Assembly (NCBI GenBank): GCA_012295275.1
Contig: CM022670.1
Location: 16,823,698-16,887,697, forward strand
Source of the DNA: Chrysomallon squamiferum
Lineage: Eukaryota > Mollusca > Gastropoda > Neomphalida > Peltospiridae
Direction of reading: 5' to 3'
DNA length: 64,000 nucleotides
Positions 49,421 through 61,341 of the stretch are shown here, one piece after another. Positions within the stretch are counted from its first letter, which is position 1, and each line of letters begins with the position of its first letter. The notes under the pieces were generated by a model that was given only the letters and a program-made list of their open reading frames with translations, made no database searches and was not told where the DNA came from. A program made the translations under genes and the position numbers.

Positions 49421-50721
49421 ACTCTGTTGAAAATACTGCTAGTATATTTATTATTATTATTTCATGAGTGATGAATGTTAAGAAAAATAAGCTGATAATT
49501 TTTAACATGTTCATCCCACAAAGTCGAATGGGGTGATCAATTTTTTTTTTTTTTATTATTATTATTTTTTTCACATAGCACGAAGTCAAGTTAATAATCT
49601 ACAAGAAGAGATGTCATCTGCTATGTTGTTAATTTTAAAACAGAACAAGATCATGTTGTTGAAATGTCCATTTTGTTTATTAAAGCTTCCAATGATAAAT
49701 TACGTAGTACAAATGTTACTGAGATAAAATACAAAACCAGAAAGCCTGGACAAGCTTCTCAGAGACTGGTGTTTTCAACATATACATAAAATATCAGTTA
49801 TCTCTCGAAAATCGATATAAATAAATTTTATATATGCGACCGTCTGAGTGGCTGTCTCTCTGTTTATCAATATATCTGTCAGGTTTTTGTTGTTGTTATT
49901 TTTTGTTATTTTATTTTTATTATTATTGTTACTTTTATCTGTTGATCATTTTAACAGTTATTCCGTCTATCTGTCTGTCTGTAGATATAACACAGATTTG
50001 TCCAACCTTGCTAAATCTGTTCATTTTTTATATTTTTTTATTTTTTATATTTTTTAAATTATTTTTTGAAACAAGAAGAACAGTTCTTTAGCGGTTGTAG
50101 ATTCTTTCAAACGACATCGACTGTTAAACTTAATTCAAGTTATTATTTTCTGTGACTGTGTTTTTAGATGTGCCGCATGTAGTTTATTAAACCACAGTAA
50201 CGTTTAACAATAACATGACATTTTCACAGTAATTCCGATGTCACAGTAATACCAGTAGATGTACGAATGTTTCTTCAGTGACCCTTAAAACTAAACTTAG
50301 GCAAGATCTCAGTATACATACATATTCAACAGTATCAAACTAACATTATTATTTAACACAGTATTCTGGTATATTTGGTCATTCTAACGGTAAACGTGAC
50401 TTTATACATCTTTTAAACATTTGTAATGAACTACAGACGTCTAGTTATACAGACATCAAGTCCTATTAAACCCTAAATCTCAATAAAAATATACATTTAA
50501 ATTAACTTTTTTTAAAACATATATATATTTTGAAAGATCAGCAGATACTGCTTTTGCCATATAATAATCGGTTTGCTTTAAATTAAAGCTTTGAAAATGT
50601 TTTTAATTATAATTTTATTTTAATATCTGATGATTAAATAATGAAATTGCAGTTTTGAGTTAAGTATTAATAAAACTAATTGTGAGTTTATCACAATATT
50701 TTATCTTGATAAATATTTAAA

Positions 50722-50780
50722 TATACACTCACACACATACATATATATTAAACACACATACACACACTTACAAATACACA

Positions 50781-50820
<40 letters not shown>

Positions 50821-50940
50821 TAATTATGTGTATTTGTACGTGTGTGTGTCTGTGTGTGAATGTGTGTTTAATATAGATAGATAGATAGACAAACAGACAG
50901 ACAGACAGACAGATAGATAAATAGACAAATATAAATATAT
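50722..50940. repeat. CA/TA/GT then GATA-GACA microsatellite cluster
   Basis: CA and TA runs, an inverted pair of ACGTAATTATGTGTATTTG-like words around the TA core, then GATA units followed by four GACA units (50895-50912) and GATA again. Confidence 0.93.
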
Positions 50941-51243
50941 ATTATTTCCATTCCACGAATTCAACACAAATTATATACTAAATATATAAAACATTAATTA
51001 TCATCATTATTTTTCAAGTTGTTGCTGGCAATAAATAAATAAATTTGTTTTGTTGCATGTTGTTTCTTAAAATTTCTGTGTTATATTTAATAAAAATAGT
51101 GATAAAAACACAGTTCGGAAATTTGATTTTGATTAAATAACAGGTTTAATTTTGATAAGAATTAATGCTAATGAACAAACAATTCTATGGTGAAAGTAGC
51201 GATAGGAACTAAAGTAACAAAAACGATGTTGATTGTGAGCTTG

Positions 51244-51250
51244 ATAATAA

Positions 51251-51300
<50 letters not shown>
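51244..51300. repeat. (AAT)18 microsatellite
   Basis: AAT run with one AAA interruption. Confidence 0.96.
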
Positions 51301-51301
<1 letters not shown>

Positions 51302-51806
51302 GCTGAACACAGCTATGTATTAAGTATTTAACAAAAACAAATATCTGTTATTCGACATGTATAAACATACATATATACATATATACATACTTATGCATTA
51401 AATATATTTAACGAAATATATGCTAAACTTAAAAAGATAGACTTTTTAAAATGTAATTTGGAAAAGAGTGGAAACGTTAACAAAAGGAAAAATTTTAAAA
51501 ATAAAAAAAAAAAAAAAAAAAAAAAAGAAAGAAATATTATATTTAAAAATATCAAATGAAGTCGACACAAAGATACTGATTATTTATGTTATGTTTGTTA
51601 TCACTTGAAGTCACGTAACAAAACGAATGCGTTCTTTAGCCACTGATTTTCCAGGCTGTTTCTAGCGCGTTTCTGCTGGCGTCTATAAATTTGGATTAAA
51701 AAAAAAATGTGATACAGTTGTGTTATGCAACATGGAGTAAACGGCTGTTTAACAATACAGAAGCCTGTAACCACATTTTCTGTCATTGTTTGCTTGTTGT
51801 TGTGTT

Positions 51807-51838
<32 letters not shown>

Positions 51839-52548
51839 AAAGTGTTGTTAAAAAAGACTGCACTTACAAACAATTTTTAACCTCATAAACAAAAATAAAA
51901 CTGCATTCTGGAATCGAATTTCTCTGCAGAACTCCAACTGTTGCTTATAGACGACAATGGAGCCGTCGACATAAATATTTACTTGTATTATATACGTTAA
52001 TAGACATATATTCTTTTACTTTGTTAACATCCATCAAATGTTTCTTTAAACAGTAAACTGATATTAATGGCGCGGTCTTTTCGTTCAAACCAGATTAACG
52101 GACTTTGTTGTAAGCATATGCTTGCTTTTTTAGGGGGACGGAAAAACTTTGAGTAATGACAAAGCGAATGTAACAGGTGCAAGGGGAAAACGTTAAACCA
52201 ATTGCGAAATGTACGTGCAAGGACGTGACAGGTATGCGTGTCACAGTGAACACTTTATCTACACGTCCGCGATTGTTTCATGTACAAAAGTCACAAACGT
52301 AAAAACAATACTTTTTTCAATTTGTTTTTAATTTTTTTAATTTTTAATTTTTATTACTTTTTTTTATTATTATTAGTTTTAGGAAGAAGGGAAAAAATAG
52401 AAAAGAAAAGAAAGATGGACATTTTTCAGGCTTTGTGAATATTGTATTGTATATTATTATTGTTTTTTGTTTATTTATTATTTTACTTTTTTTTAATGAG
52501 AGTTTTAAAAGGATGCCGACAAAATAAAACAAAATCGTTTTGTTTGTG

Positions 52549-52557
52549 CACACACAC

Positions 52558-52638
<81 letters not shown>

Positions 52639-52676
52639 CACACACATACACATATATATATATATACATATATCCA
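52549..52676. repeat. CA/TA compound microsatellite
   Basis: A CA run of about 56 bases (52571-52627) flanked on both sides by TATATA and short CA runs, giving a roughly mirror-like layout. Confidence 0.96.
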
Positions 52677-53319
52677 TACTTAATCACTAAAATGTTTTAA
52701 ATCCATTACAAATACTTTACATCACAAAACAGATTTTCTGGGTCGTATTTGATATCTCTGAGAATATGAGTAAGGATAAATAAAGAGAAATGGAAATTAA
52801 TACTTCTATGCCCGACATCAATATTATGAAACATGTTGATACATAAATATAATAATAAAAATTCGATTTAAAACTGTTTGTAATTATATTCATACACAGT
52901 TTGAAATATTTGTTAACATTTCAAAATGTATAAATAAAATCATTTAAAACACTCTATTTTCTGTAACAGTTTTTCAAACAGAGGATGCACACTGTAGCAT
53001 TGTTCAAGTCCTTCGTGGGGTTTTTTGTTTGTTTGTTTTGTTTTATGAATCGACTACAGTTAACATAAAATATTAATAACTACATGTAAACGGGTCTTTT
53101 TTTTTCGATTCTCACTACAATTATATTCTGTCTGTTCATTAATAATCACGTAAAACATACCATTAGACGACATATCAAGTACCCTTTTTTCCAATATCGA
53201 TTTATAAATGGACGTTTTTAGCACAAGAAACAGTGTTTGCTACTTCAGACAATAACACAAAACATTTAAATATGTTTGTACATGTGTGAAAAAGCTTTAA
53301 CAATGAGCACCACGGCGGA

Positions 53320-53480
53320 CAGTCACGGAAACTGATGATACCATCAGTAAACTGAGTTAATGTGTGTCGTCAGCTTTCCCCTTTATCCGTGCCTCTTTTG
53401 TGAGCCGGTCAGAAAGATACGTTCACCTTACGTGCGCGCGTAAACAGGACGTAATCAGGTTCACGACGTTTCTTACTACT
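53320..53480. promoter_or_regulatory. Short complex CpG-bearing island
   Basis: CTGATG-ATAC-CATCAG inverted repeat near 53333, followed by CpG-bearing sequence with GTGCGCGCG near 53432. Function unknown. Confidence 0.25.
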
Positions 53481-53739
53481 TCTTTTTATTTTTATTTTTT
53501 TTTTTTTTTTACTTCCTAACTACGGGGTAAACAACAACAACAAGAAAAAAATAATGTCACAGTTTATTAAATAACAGTCGAAGTATTCTTCTTTTCCATG
53601 TCTATTTTTTTTTTTTTTTTTTTTCTGAATAATAGATGTAAATTAAAGATTTAGCGTGTTTTGAAGGGATTTTTTTATTATTATTGTTAAAATCATGACC
53701 ACACTTGCTTAAACGCGATTTTGTTCGCATGAATTATAT
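53481..53739. other. T-rich spacer
   Basis: T runs at 53496-53510 and 53605-53624 with AT-rich DNA between. Nothing else seen. Confidence 0.8.
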
Positions 53740-54240
53740 TTGATTTACGATTCTACTTTTGCTTGAAACAGTCAAAGGCTGGTCGTGTATACGTGTCTGA
53801 CCACTTACTCCGCCAGAGGAGATATCACGTTCACTAGATACACTGTTCCCAAAGCCCAAACCGACTCGAGTTTATTGCTGTCTCTCTACGTGGGGCCGGC
53901 TATTATTCTCCGATACGCTTATCTCTCCTCTTTTGTACCCGGCTTTCTTTAGTCATATTCTCTTTTCAGAGTCGTGTATTCCACTTGAATTATCTTCCAG
54001 TTCTTCCTAATTGCATTCCACGTATCAACAATGTTATCGCATAAGCTACTCGCACAGGGGCTGAATCTTAACTGTCCCAAAGTAACAATTATTTTACAAC
54101 GAGCTCCCACTGCTTAATGTATCTCCGTCTTCTCTGTCTCCTTCACAGCTCCGCGGGCAGCTCGCATACATATTCACCCAGGACTTTTATAGCATATGTA
54201 CGGACAGTTTTTAGTCACTGTCACCAAATGAAATGACAGT
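53740..54240. promoter_or_regulatory. Complex island dense in neural-type motifs, candidate enhancer
   Basis: About 500 bp of complex sequence 20 kb downstream of the gene. Visible words: GATA-type CTTATC (53918-53923), NKX2-type CCACTTGAA (53981-53989), POU/homeodomain TAATTGCATT (54008-54017), SOX AACAATG (54027-54033) and AACAATTA (54084-54091), and MEIS TGACAG (54234-54239). No plausible protein. The motif density is attractive, but by-eye motif reading has a high false-positive rate. Confidence 0.42.
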
Positions 54241-54640
54241 CTAATATTCATAAATAAAGAACGCTTCATCAAATGATAAATACCTCGACATATTTTTTTT
54301 TTTTTTAGCTACGAACATAAACATGTTAATCCTGATGCACATAGCACTTAATAAAGTGACAGCGGTAGGCTGAAATGTGACCTTTTTTTTTTTTTTACTG
54401 GTTGAAGAACTACGGGGTAAATAAATAAAACTAATAAAATAATAAAATAAATAAATAAAAGCAAAACAATGCAAAATATTTATACATGGGCGTGCGTGTG
54501 CGCACGCACACACATACACAAACACACACACATATACACACATAAATAAAATAAATATTAATTGCCTGGATCTACAGTATAAGATGGTTTTAATAATAAA
54601 TTGAATTATACTAAATGAAGAATGTGCACGCAGGATAGAA
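54241..54640. other. Spacer with poly-T and CA repeats
   Basis: T runs near 54293-54306 and 54381-54396, AAAT units at 54418-54460, and a CGCACGCACACACA tract near 54497-54541. No gene. Confidence 0.8.
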
Positions 54641-55176
54641 ATGTGAGTGGATAAACGTGAAGTGAGTGAAGAAAAGTGAACTCAGTGAAGAAACGTGAAG
54701 TGAGTGAAAAAAGTGCACTCAGTTAAGAAACGTGAAATCAGTGAATAAACGTGAAGTGAGTGAAGGAACGTGAAATCAGTGAATAAACGTGAAGTGAGTG
54801 AAGGAACGTGAAATCAGTGAAAAACGTGAAGTGAGTGAAGGAACGTGAAATCAGTGGATAAACGTGAAGTGAGTGAAGGAACGTGAAATCAGTGAATAAA
54901 CGTGAAGTGAGTGAAGGAACGTGAAATCAGTGAATAAACGTGAAGTGAGTGAAGGAACGTGAAATCAGTAAAAAGTGAATGAAAACGTGAAAGTGAAGAA
55001 AGGAACAGTGAAAATGAAGTGGAAAAACGTGAAGTGAGTGAAGGAACGTGAAATCAGTGGATAAACGTGAAGTGAGTGAAGGAACGTGAAATCAGTGAAT
55101 AAACGTGCACTCAGTGAAGAAATGCGCATTCAGTAAAGAAAAGTGCACCCAGTAAGGAAAAGTGCACTCAGGGAAA
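54641..55176. repeat. 38-bp higher-order tandem array of two 19-bp half-units
   Basis: The core unit is two related 19-mers, AACGTGAAGTGAGTGAAGG and AACGTGAAATCAGTGAATA, alternating about seven times. The edges carry diverged half-units with GTGCACTCAGT in place of GTGAAATCAGT, and near 54970-55020 one irregular segment breaks the phase. Confidence 0.93.
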
Positions 55177-55611
55177 AAAACCCACTTCATTAATCAATGG
55201 TAGGGTAAAATAATCCAAACAATCATACTGAGCAACAAGCTTCCACGAAAAGTAAATATTTAAAATAGATTTGTATATGACTTAGTTTTTTTATTTCTTT
55301 TCTCTCTCTCTCTCGTTTTTTCTAAATTAATAATAATAAGGATAATAATAACAACAACAACAACAACAACAACAAGAACAAGAAGAAGAACTATAATAGT
55401 AATAGTAAGAAGAAAAGAAGAAGAAAATGAAATACTGTTCCTACTGCTAGTATTAATGTTTAATGAAATGAAGACATATAGCCGAGTTCACTCATCAGTA
55501 ACTTGTTAAATTTTATCTTTCCATAATGTTAATTTATAACAAGCAGAAAAAATCCTACTAAAAGAAATATATATATTAATAATAATAATAATAATAATAA
55601 AATATTAAAAA

Positions 55612-55647
<36 letters not shown>

Positions 55648-55759
55648 TTTTATTTATTTGTTTCAATTTTGATATTTTTCAAAATTTTATTTTGATTATT
55701 ATTATTAATTTACTTCTTATTTCTATTTATTTTTATTTATTTTATTTATTTAATATTTA

Positions 55760-55791
<32 letters not shown>

Positions 55792-56185
55792 TAATTTATT
55801 CATTCAATAATTTATTATTATTTTTTGTTTTAATTTTAATTTAATTCTTATTTTATTTCTATTTCTAATTTTAATTTTAATCTTCAATTTTTTTTAAATT
55901 TATATTTCTATTTTGTTTCAATTTTTTTTTCAATTTTAATTTTAATTTTTATTTTCAATTTTTTTTTTTTTTTATTTCAATTTTTTTTTTCAATTTTTTT
56001 TTTTTTTATTTTCAATTTTATTTTAATTTTTTTTTTTTTTTTTTATTTTTTTTTTTTCATATCACGTGTATAAACTACACCTGGAGTAACACGTCACTTT
56101 GTCTGACGCGGAAGGATACTTGATCATGCTTGGACCTCACTGTACAGAATAAATCTCAGTTACACGATCAGTTTCCTTTTAGCCC
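55177..56185. other. AT-rich spacer with AAC, AAG, ATT and T-rich tracts
   Basis: AAC/AAG units at 55349-55430, AAT/ATT arrays at 55575-55645 and 55763-55790, then about 300 bp of TTTTAATTTTCAATTTT-type T-rich DNA to 56056. 56060-56185 is complex and leads into the satellite. No gene. Confidence 0.85.
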
Positions 56186-56821
56186 GACACACTGAATTAA
56201 TAGTCACTGCAATCACGAGTCAACTGGATACTTCGACACACTGAATTAATAGTCACTGCAATCACGAGTCAACTGGATACTTCGACACACTGAATTAATA
56301 GTCACTGCAATCACGAGTCAACTGGATACTTCGACACACTGAATTAATAGTCACTGCAATCACGGTCAACTGGATACTTCGACACACTGAATTAATAGTC
56401 ACTGCAATCACGAGTCAACTGGATACTTCGACACACTGAATTAATAGTCACTGCAATCACGAGTCAACTGGATACTTCGACACACTGAATTAATAGTCAC
56501 TGCAATCACGAGTCAACTGGATACTTCGACACACTGAATTAATAGTCACTGCAATCACGAGTCAACTGGATACTTCGACACACTGAATTAATAGTCACTG
56601 CAATCACGAGTCAACTGGATACTTCGACACACTGAATTAATAGTCACTGCAATCACGAGTCAACTGGATACTTCGACACACTGAATTAATAGTCACTGCA
56701 ATCACGAGTCAACTGGATACTTCGACACACTGAATTAATAGTCACTGCAATCACGAGTCAACTGGATACTTCGACACACTGAATTAATAGTCACTGCAAT
56801 CACGAGTCAACTGGATACTTC
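56186..56821. repeat. 49-bp satellite, 13 near-identical copies
   Basis: Thirteen head-to-tail copies of a 49-bp unit that begins GACACACTGAATTAATAGTC and ends AACTGGATACTTC. The only difference seen is one missing A in copy 4 (CACGGTC for CACGAGTC). Total length fits 13 x 49 minus 1 exactly. The unit has no internal simple repeat and contains TGCAATCACGAGTCAAC. Near-identity implies very recent expansion or ongoing homogenisation. Confidence 0.98.
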
Positions 56822-57047
56822 CACATAGACATTTGGTGTCTGTTCCTATTGTTTCCTTAAACTTTTCTATACTTTTTTTTTTTTTTTTTTATATATCTAT
56901 TTTTATTTGGATGACATGTATGCTTGTACATGCATTAGTAATTTTTCATTATATTTTTAAAATTTTTAATTTAATATAATTTATTTAGTTTAACTTAATT
57001 TAATTAATTTATTTATTTAAGAGAGAGGTAAAAAAAATAAGTACAAA

Positions 57048-57101
<54 letters not shown>

Positions 57102-57619
57102 GTATCAGATATTTAATTTCATTTCTCTGAATTGACGCATATTTATTTTGTCATAGTTTTGTAAATTTATTTATATGATCTGAAATGAAGTTTCCATCTA
57201 TCTCATTCTTAAATTAAGATGTGGATGGTGATCAAGTTTGAAAATTTAGTTTCTTTTATTTTGTTCTTGTACTAATAAGTAATTTAAAAATTCTCGATAG
57301 ACAAGGTTTTTACTCTGAATGTGTGTTTTTTATTTCTTTATTTTTTTAGTTCATTAGTCTTCCGTTTTCGTCCTGGACTTTCATTCGTACTTTTAATTCG
57401 TGACTTATATCCTTATCATTATTTATTTATTCATTCATTTATTTATTTGTCTGTCTGCAATTTTTTTATTTTTTTATTTTTTTTTTTTTTTTATCAGAAA
57501 AAAAACAAAGACGCCGATGTATCAGTTTAAACTGATACCTTTTAAAAAAAAATGTTAATTTGGCTGGGAATTATCAAAATAATGGCAGACAGCGTAAAAA
57601 AGGGCTGAAAGAACAATAT

Positions 57620-57652
57620 TATTGTTATTATTATTTTTATTATTATTGTCAC

Positions 57653-57695
<43 letters not shown>

Positions 57696-57723
57696 TTTTT
57701 TTTTTTTTTTTTTTTATTGGCAC

Positions 57724-57801
<78 letters not shown>

Positions 57802-57805
57802 GACT
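57620..57805. repeat. ATT array interrupted by poly-T
   Basis: Two ATT runs (to 57693 and 57724-57799) separated by about 23 T. Confidence 0.96.
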
Positions 57806-57937
57806 TGGTGTGTAAATGAAATATATTTTATATTTATTTACATTGTGAAATGATTTTTTATATACATATCCGGGTTCGCTGTTTCTCAGTAACAAGTAAA
57901 TCATCAAAACGAAGGCGTGGAAACTGTTATCTGATGG

Positions 57938-57939
57938 AG

Positions 57940-57985
<46 letters not shown>

Positions 57986-58140
57986 CAATAATAATAATAA
58001 TAATAACAATAATGAAAATAATAACAACAACAACAATAATAATAAAATTTAAAAAAATAAAAAGAAGACGAAGAAGACGAAGAAGAAGAATTTTAATAAC
58101 AACAACAAGCAACAACAACAACAATAATGAGACAACAAAA
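57938..58140. repeat. AAT/AAC/AAG compound array
   Basis: AAT run at 57939-57980, then AAC, AAT, GAAGAC and AAC units. It is inverted relative to the ATT array about 140 bp upstream. Confidence 0.95.
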
Positions 58141-58239
58141 ACAAACAACAGAAACCAGCAAGTGAGGGCCCAGGCTGATTTGTGTGTGTATAAACGTAAT
58201 CACTTGAAAACCACACACTGTGGCGCTTCTTCCACCAAT

Positions 58240-58580
58240 AATAGAGTCTTTAAACTGTAGCAGTCAAATGTATCGCCGCGGGCATCGGGATTTCGTACCT
58301 TTTCACGATATGCTTTGAAAGGATAAACAGTAACTTCTCCCTCTTCATTAAAAGCCTGTCACAAAAACTGACGGGGAAGAATGTACATCTTTCCGCACAA
58401 CCGATCACACAAGAGCGGCAGTCTTTACAACTGCATTTAACAAAGAATCGCCCTTTGATTTTCATCCATGTTTATAGGTATTGCTGATTTTTATCACGAC
58501 AGACTAGCGAACGAACGGCTGACAACATCTGATAACGGCGATATTCAGAACAAATTTGTCGAGTCTTTAACCAAACAGAT
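58240..58580. promoter_or_regulatory. Complex island with three TCF/LEF-type words, candidate enhancer
   Basis: Complex CpG-bearing sequence. CTTTGAA (58313-58319), AACAAAG (58439-58445) and CTTTGATT (58453-58460) are TCF/LEF-like, the last two 8 bp apart in opposite orientation. A 71-codon minus-strand frame overlaps it (several Cys) without matching a known zinc-binding family. Confidence 0.4.
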
Positions 58581-58639
58581 TTTTCTCTCTTTTTTTTATT
58601 TATTTTTTTTTTATTTTATTTTATTTTTTTTTTTTTTTT

Positions 58640-58935
58640 TTTTTCCCCGGACTTGCGATCTGAAGATATAATCATGCCGCTTCGAATGGAAGAAAGACAC
58701 GGGTTAAAGTGGAAATGTTTTTCAAGGGATGGAGTAAATTTGAGAAAAGTCACCTGCCTTTGATGGCAATCGCTACAAATGAGTGTATAAACGGCAGCGA
58801 TTGCAGCCTGCCTGTTTGAGAAGGAATAAATCAGAGACTCGTGCCGCGTGCCACTCGGAAGATAACAAATTTTAATGACTTGTGAAAAACCGAGAACATT
58901 TTTATTACAAATAAAAAAAATCTCAACTATCTTTT
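58640..58935. other. Complex downstream segment
   Basis: About 58645-58870 is complex and moderately GC-rich, following a T-rich run at 58600-58643. No motif cluster or coding signal recognised. Confidence 0.5.
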
Positions 58936-59318
58936 GTTGTCGCCCTTTCTTTCTTTCTTTCTTTCTTTCTTTCCTGATTTGTTTGTTTATTTATTTATTT
59001 ATTTATTTGTATGTTTGTTTGTTTATTTCTTTCTTTCTTTGTTCCTTTATTTGTTTCTTCCTTTATTTGTTTGTGTTTTTGTTAGTTTGTTTCTTCCTTT
59101 ATTTTTTGTTTGTTTGTGTGTTTATTTATTAATATTTATTTTAATGATTACTGTTACCAATTTTACTACCAGTACAACTATTACTATCAGCACAACTATT
59201 ACTACCAGTACAACTATTACTATCAGTACAACTATTACTTCTACTACTACTGTTGCTACAAAGACCATCACAGACACAACGATAAACTACAACGATAACA
59301 AAAATCACAACTTAACTT

Positions 59319-59349
<31 letters not shown>

Positions 59350-59400
59350 AGATAATAATAACATTATTTATAGTAATAACAATTAATAAATAATAAACAA
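58936..59400. repeat. CTTT/TTTA/GTTT tracts and an 18-bp ACT-type minisatellite
   Basis: CTTT and TTTA/TTTG units to about 59130, then four 18-bp units of CAGTACAACTATTACTAT type (59167-59240), ACT variants, and an AGT run at 59319-59350. Confidence 0.9.
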
Positions 59401-59599
59401 AACAATTCTACAACTTGTTAATTTGAAATTATTTAAAGGCTAGAAATACTGCCATTAAAAACGTAAGCTGGACCACCACTAACACAGATACAACCAAATC
59501 ATTTTTTTTTTTTTACAGTTTGAATAACCTTTGTTATCTGTTAGTTATTTTAAATATTAGGATCTTTGTTATTTTTATTCTGTCATACAAACACGTGAC

Positions 59600-59863
59600 C
59601 AGGGGCGGACCTGTTAGGAAACTAATTCAAACTTCAGAGCCCTTAATCCGAGAGCAGCCCTAGAAGAGAAATTAATTCACTTTGCTTCAACATTTTAATC
59701 AAAATCTAAGCTGTGATAATTTAAAAAACAAAAACAACACGGACAGTCATGGAACACTGCCATAGAAGAAGATAACAGTGGTTACCCAGACATCGTTTGC
59801 TGCTTGGGAAAACCTCTGTAATAGTTAAGACTTCGGGGCCCTAACAATGCAGATCCACCAATG
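59600..59863. mobile_element. hAT-like MITE (264 bp, non-autonomous)
   Basis: The left end CAGGGGCGGACCTG (59600-59613) is matched at the right end, reverse-complemented, by CATTGGTGGATCTG (59850-59863): 10 of 14 positions, with the CAnnGGnGGAnCTG core typical of hAT terminal repeats. TTAGG follows a short way inside both ends. The flanks are CACGTGAC on the left (59592-59599) and TACGTGAT on the right (59864-59871), an 8-bp duplication with 6 matches, as hAT insertions make. No transposase is encoded; length and structure fit a miniature inverted-repeat element. Confidence 0.6.
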
Positions 59864-61260
59864 TACGTGATTAAGCAAGTAGGATGTCGCAAATTCATTA
59901 TACCAATTTGATCACCTTTCACTTTCACCGTAATGCATTATCTTCACTTTCCCCTGAGCAAAAGATTGCCTACAGCATAATATATGTTAATAATGTAAAA
60001 TGATAACTGTATGCACCTGTAATTCGTGTTGTCCAAATTTCTATGTTTGTTTCTTACGTCACGTCGTTGCCAAATGGCTATGTGAAATAAACTGAACAAA
60101 TTCGAAACGATTTTTATTATAACCATAGGTAAAATAAATCAATAACTTCTTTTTTTTTTTTTTTTTTTTTTTTTTTGTGTTTTTGTCTACTTCGGATTTC
60201 TGTAAATCGGATGAATAAATGAAAACTCAGAAAGAAATAATTTTTTTTATTTTATCTTTGAAAAGCTACCAGATAAGATTTAATATTTCTATTTTCTAAA
60301 TTTAAACATTATTTAATACTTAACGTAACAAGTAATTTCAAGAAAACCAGATTTCAGAAAAGGTTTGGGGTCTTCCTTTGAAGTATATATATACATGAAA
60401 AATGTATGTATATACATTTGAAATGATTGTCAGTGAGACACGGTGCATTCTAAATTGGTTGTAATAAAATATATGGCTTCCTGAAACCTATGAACACACT
60501 TAGCTGATTTTGAAAAGCTGGGTTTAGTTCTTTCTGAAATTTCAAAACGTTTTTCAAAAATGATGACACAATGTTAGCTCTTTCTGTCCATAAACATCTA
60601 AAATTACTGAATTAATTGCCTTTTCTAGCAGTTAACCTGTTAATCGCTTATAATAATAATAAGAAGAAGAAGAAGAAGAAGAAGAAGAGCAAGAACAACA
60701 ACAATAATGATGATGATGACGACAATAATAAGTAGCCATTTTACTTAATTTTGTATTAATTGTCACCATACGAATGCTATGTAAGTGTTAAATGTAGATA
60801 AATGAGTATTAACATAATTATTAAATTCTAGGACTAAATAAAGATATAGCAATACAAATGTACAAACAGAAACTTTTGTCGTCCATTCAACGAGGAATCG
60901 TGAAAAACAGGGAAGTAACATACAAAAGACGCGAGTTAAAGAAAACAGATGACAAAGTAATAAGTGTTATCATTCACAAGTATCTGTAATCACTCGTTTT
61001 TTACCACATCGGGAGTTTTACGTGTATATTTTTGAAAAAAAAAAACGACATATTGAAATGGCACACATATAAAGATAAAGCGATAAACACAACATTAATA
61101 TCCAACAGACGTTTTTATTTTCAAGTGAACGTATATCAGATTTAAAGCCTCTTTATAAAAAAATTAATCCCTGAATATATAACCCGGATCCAGTTCATTA
61201 ATTGAGCTATCATCTGATAACTGTGCAGTTTTCTTCTTCGCCCCTACCCCTCCCTTTTTT

Positions 61261-61341
<81 letters not shown>

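Larger units (their letters stand above)
49421..53319. other. Intergenic, AT-rich with microsatellites
   Basis: Contains poly-T/ATT near 49543-49570, the CA-TA-GATA cluster at 50722-50940, AAT at 51244-51300, poly-A at 51505-51525, poly-T at 51809-51837 and the CA/TA array at 52549-52676. A complex segment at 52040-52310 has scattered CpGs. No gene. Confidence 0.75.
56822..58239. other. AT-rich spacer with CA and ATT arrays
   Basis: Poly-T near 56873-56890, CA run at 57052-57095, TTTA/T tracts near 57420-57493, ATT array at 57620-57805, and AAT/AAC/AAG array at 57938-58140. Frames of up to 164 codons here are translations of trinucleotide repeats. Confidence 0.85.

Noticed and set aside
56186-56821. 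Satellite considered as a CRISPR array
   Set aside because: Units are directly adjacent and nearly identical with no variable spacers, and the genome is animal.
57542-58260. Frames of 97-164 codons with poly-Asn and poly-Ile
   Set aside because: Translations of ATT/AAT arrays, with no complex domain.
58250-58465. 71-codon minus-strand Cys-containing frame as a small zinc-binding or secreted peptide
   Set aside because: Cys spacing fits no family I can name, there is no signal peptide, and the frame lies in an island that looks regulatory.
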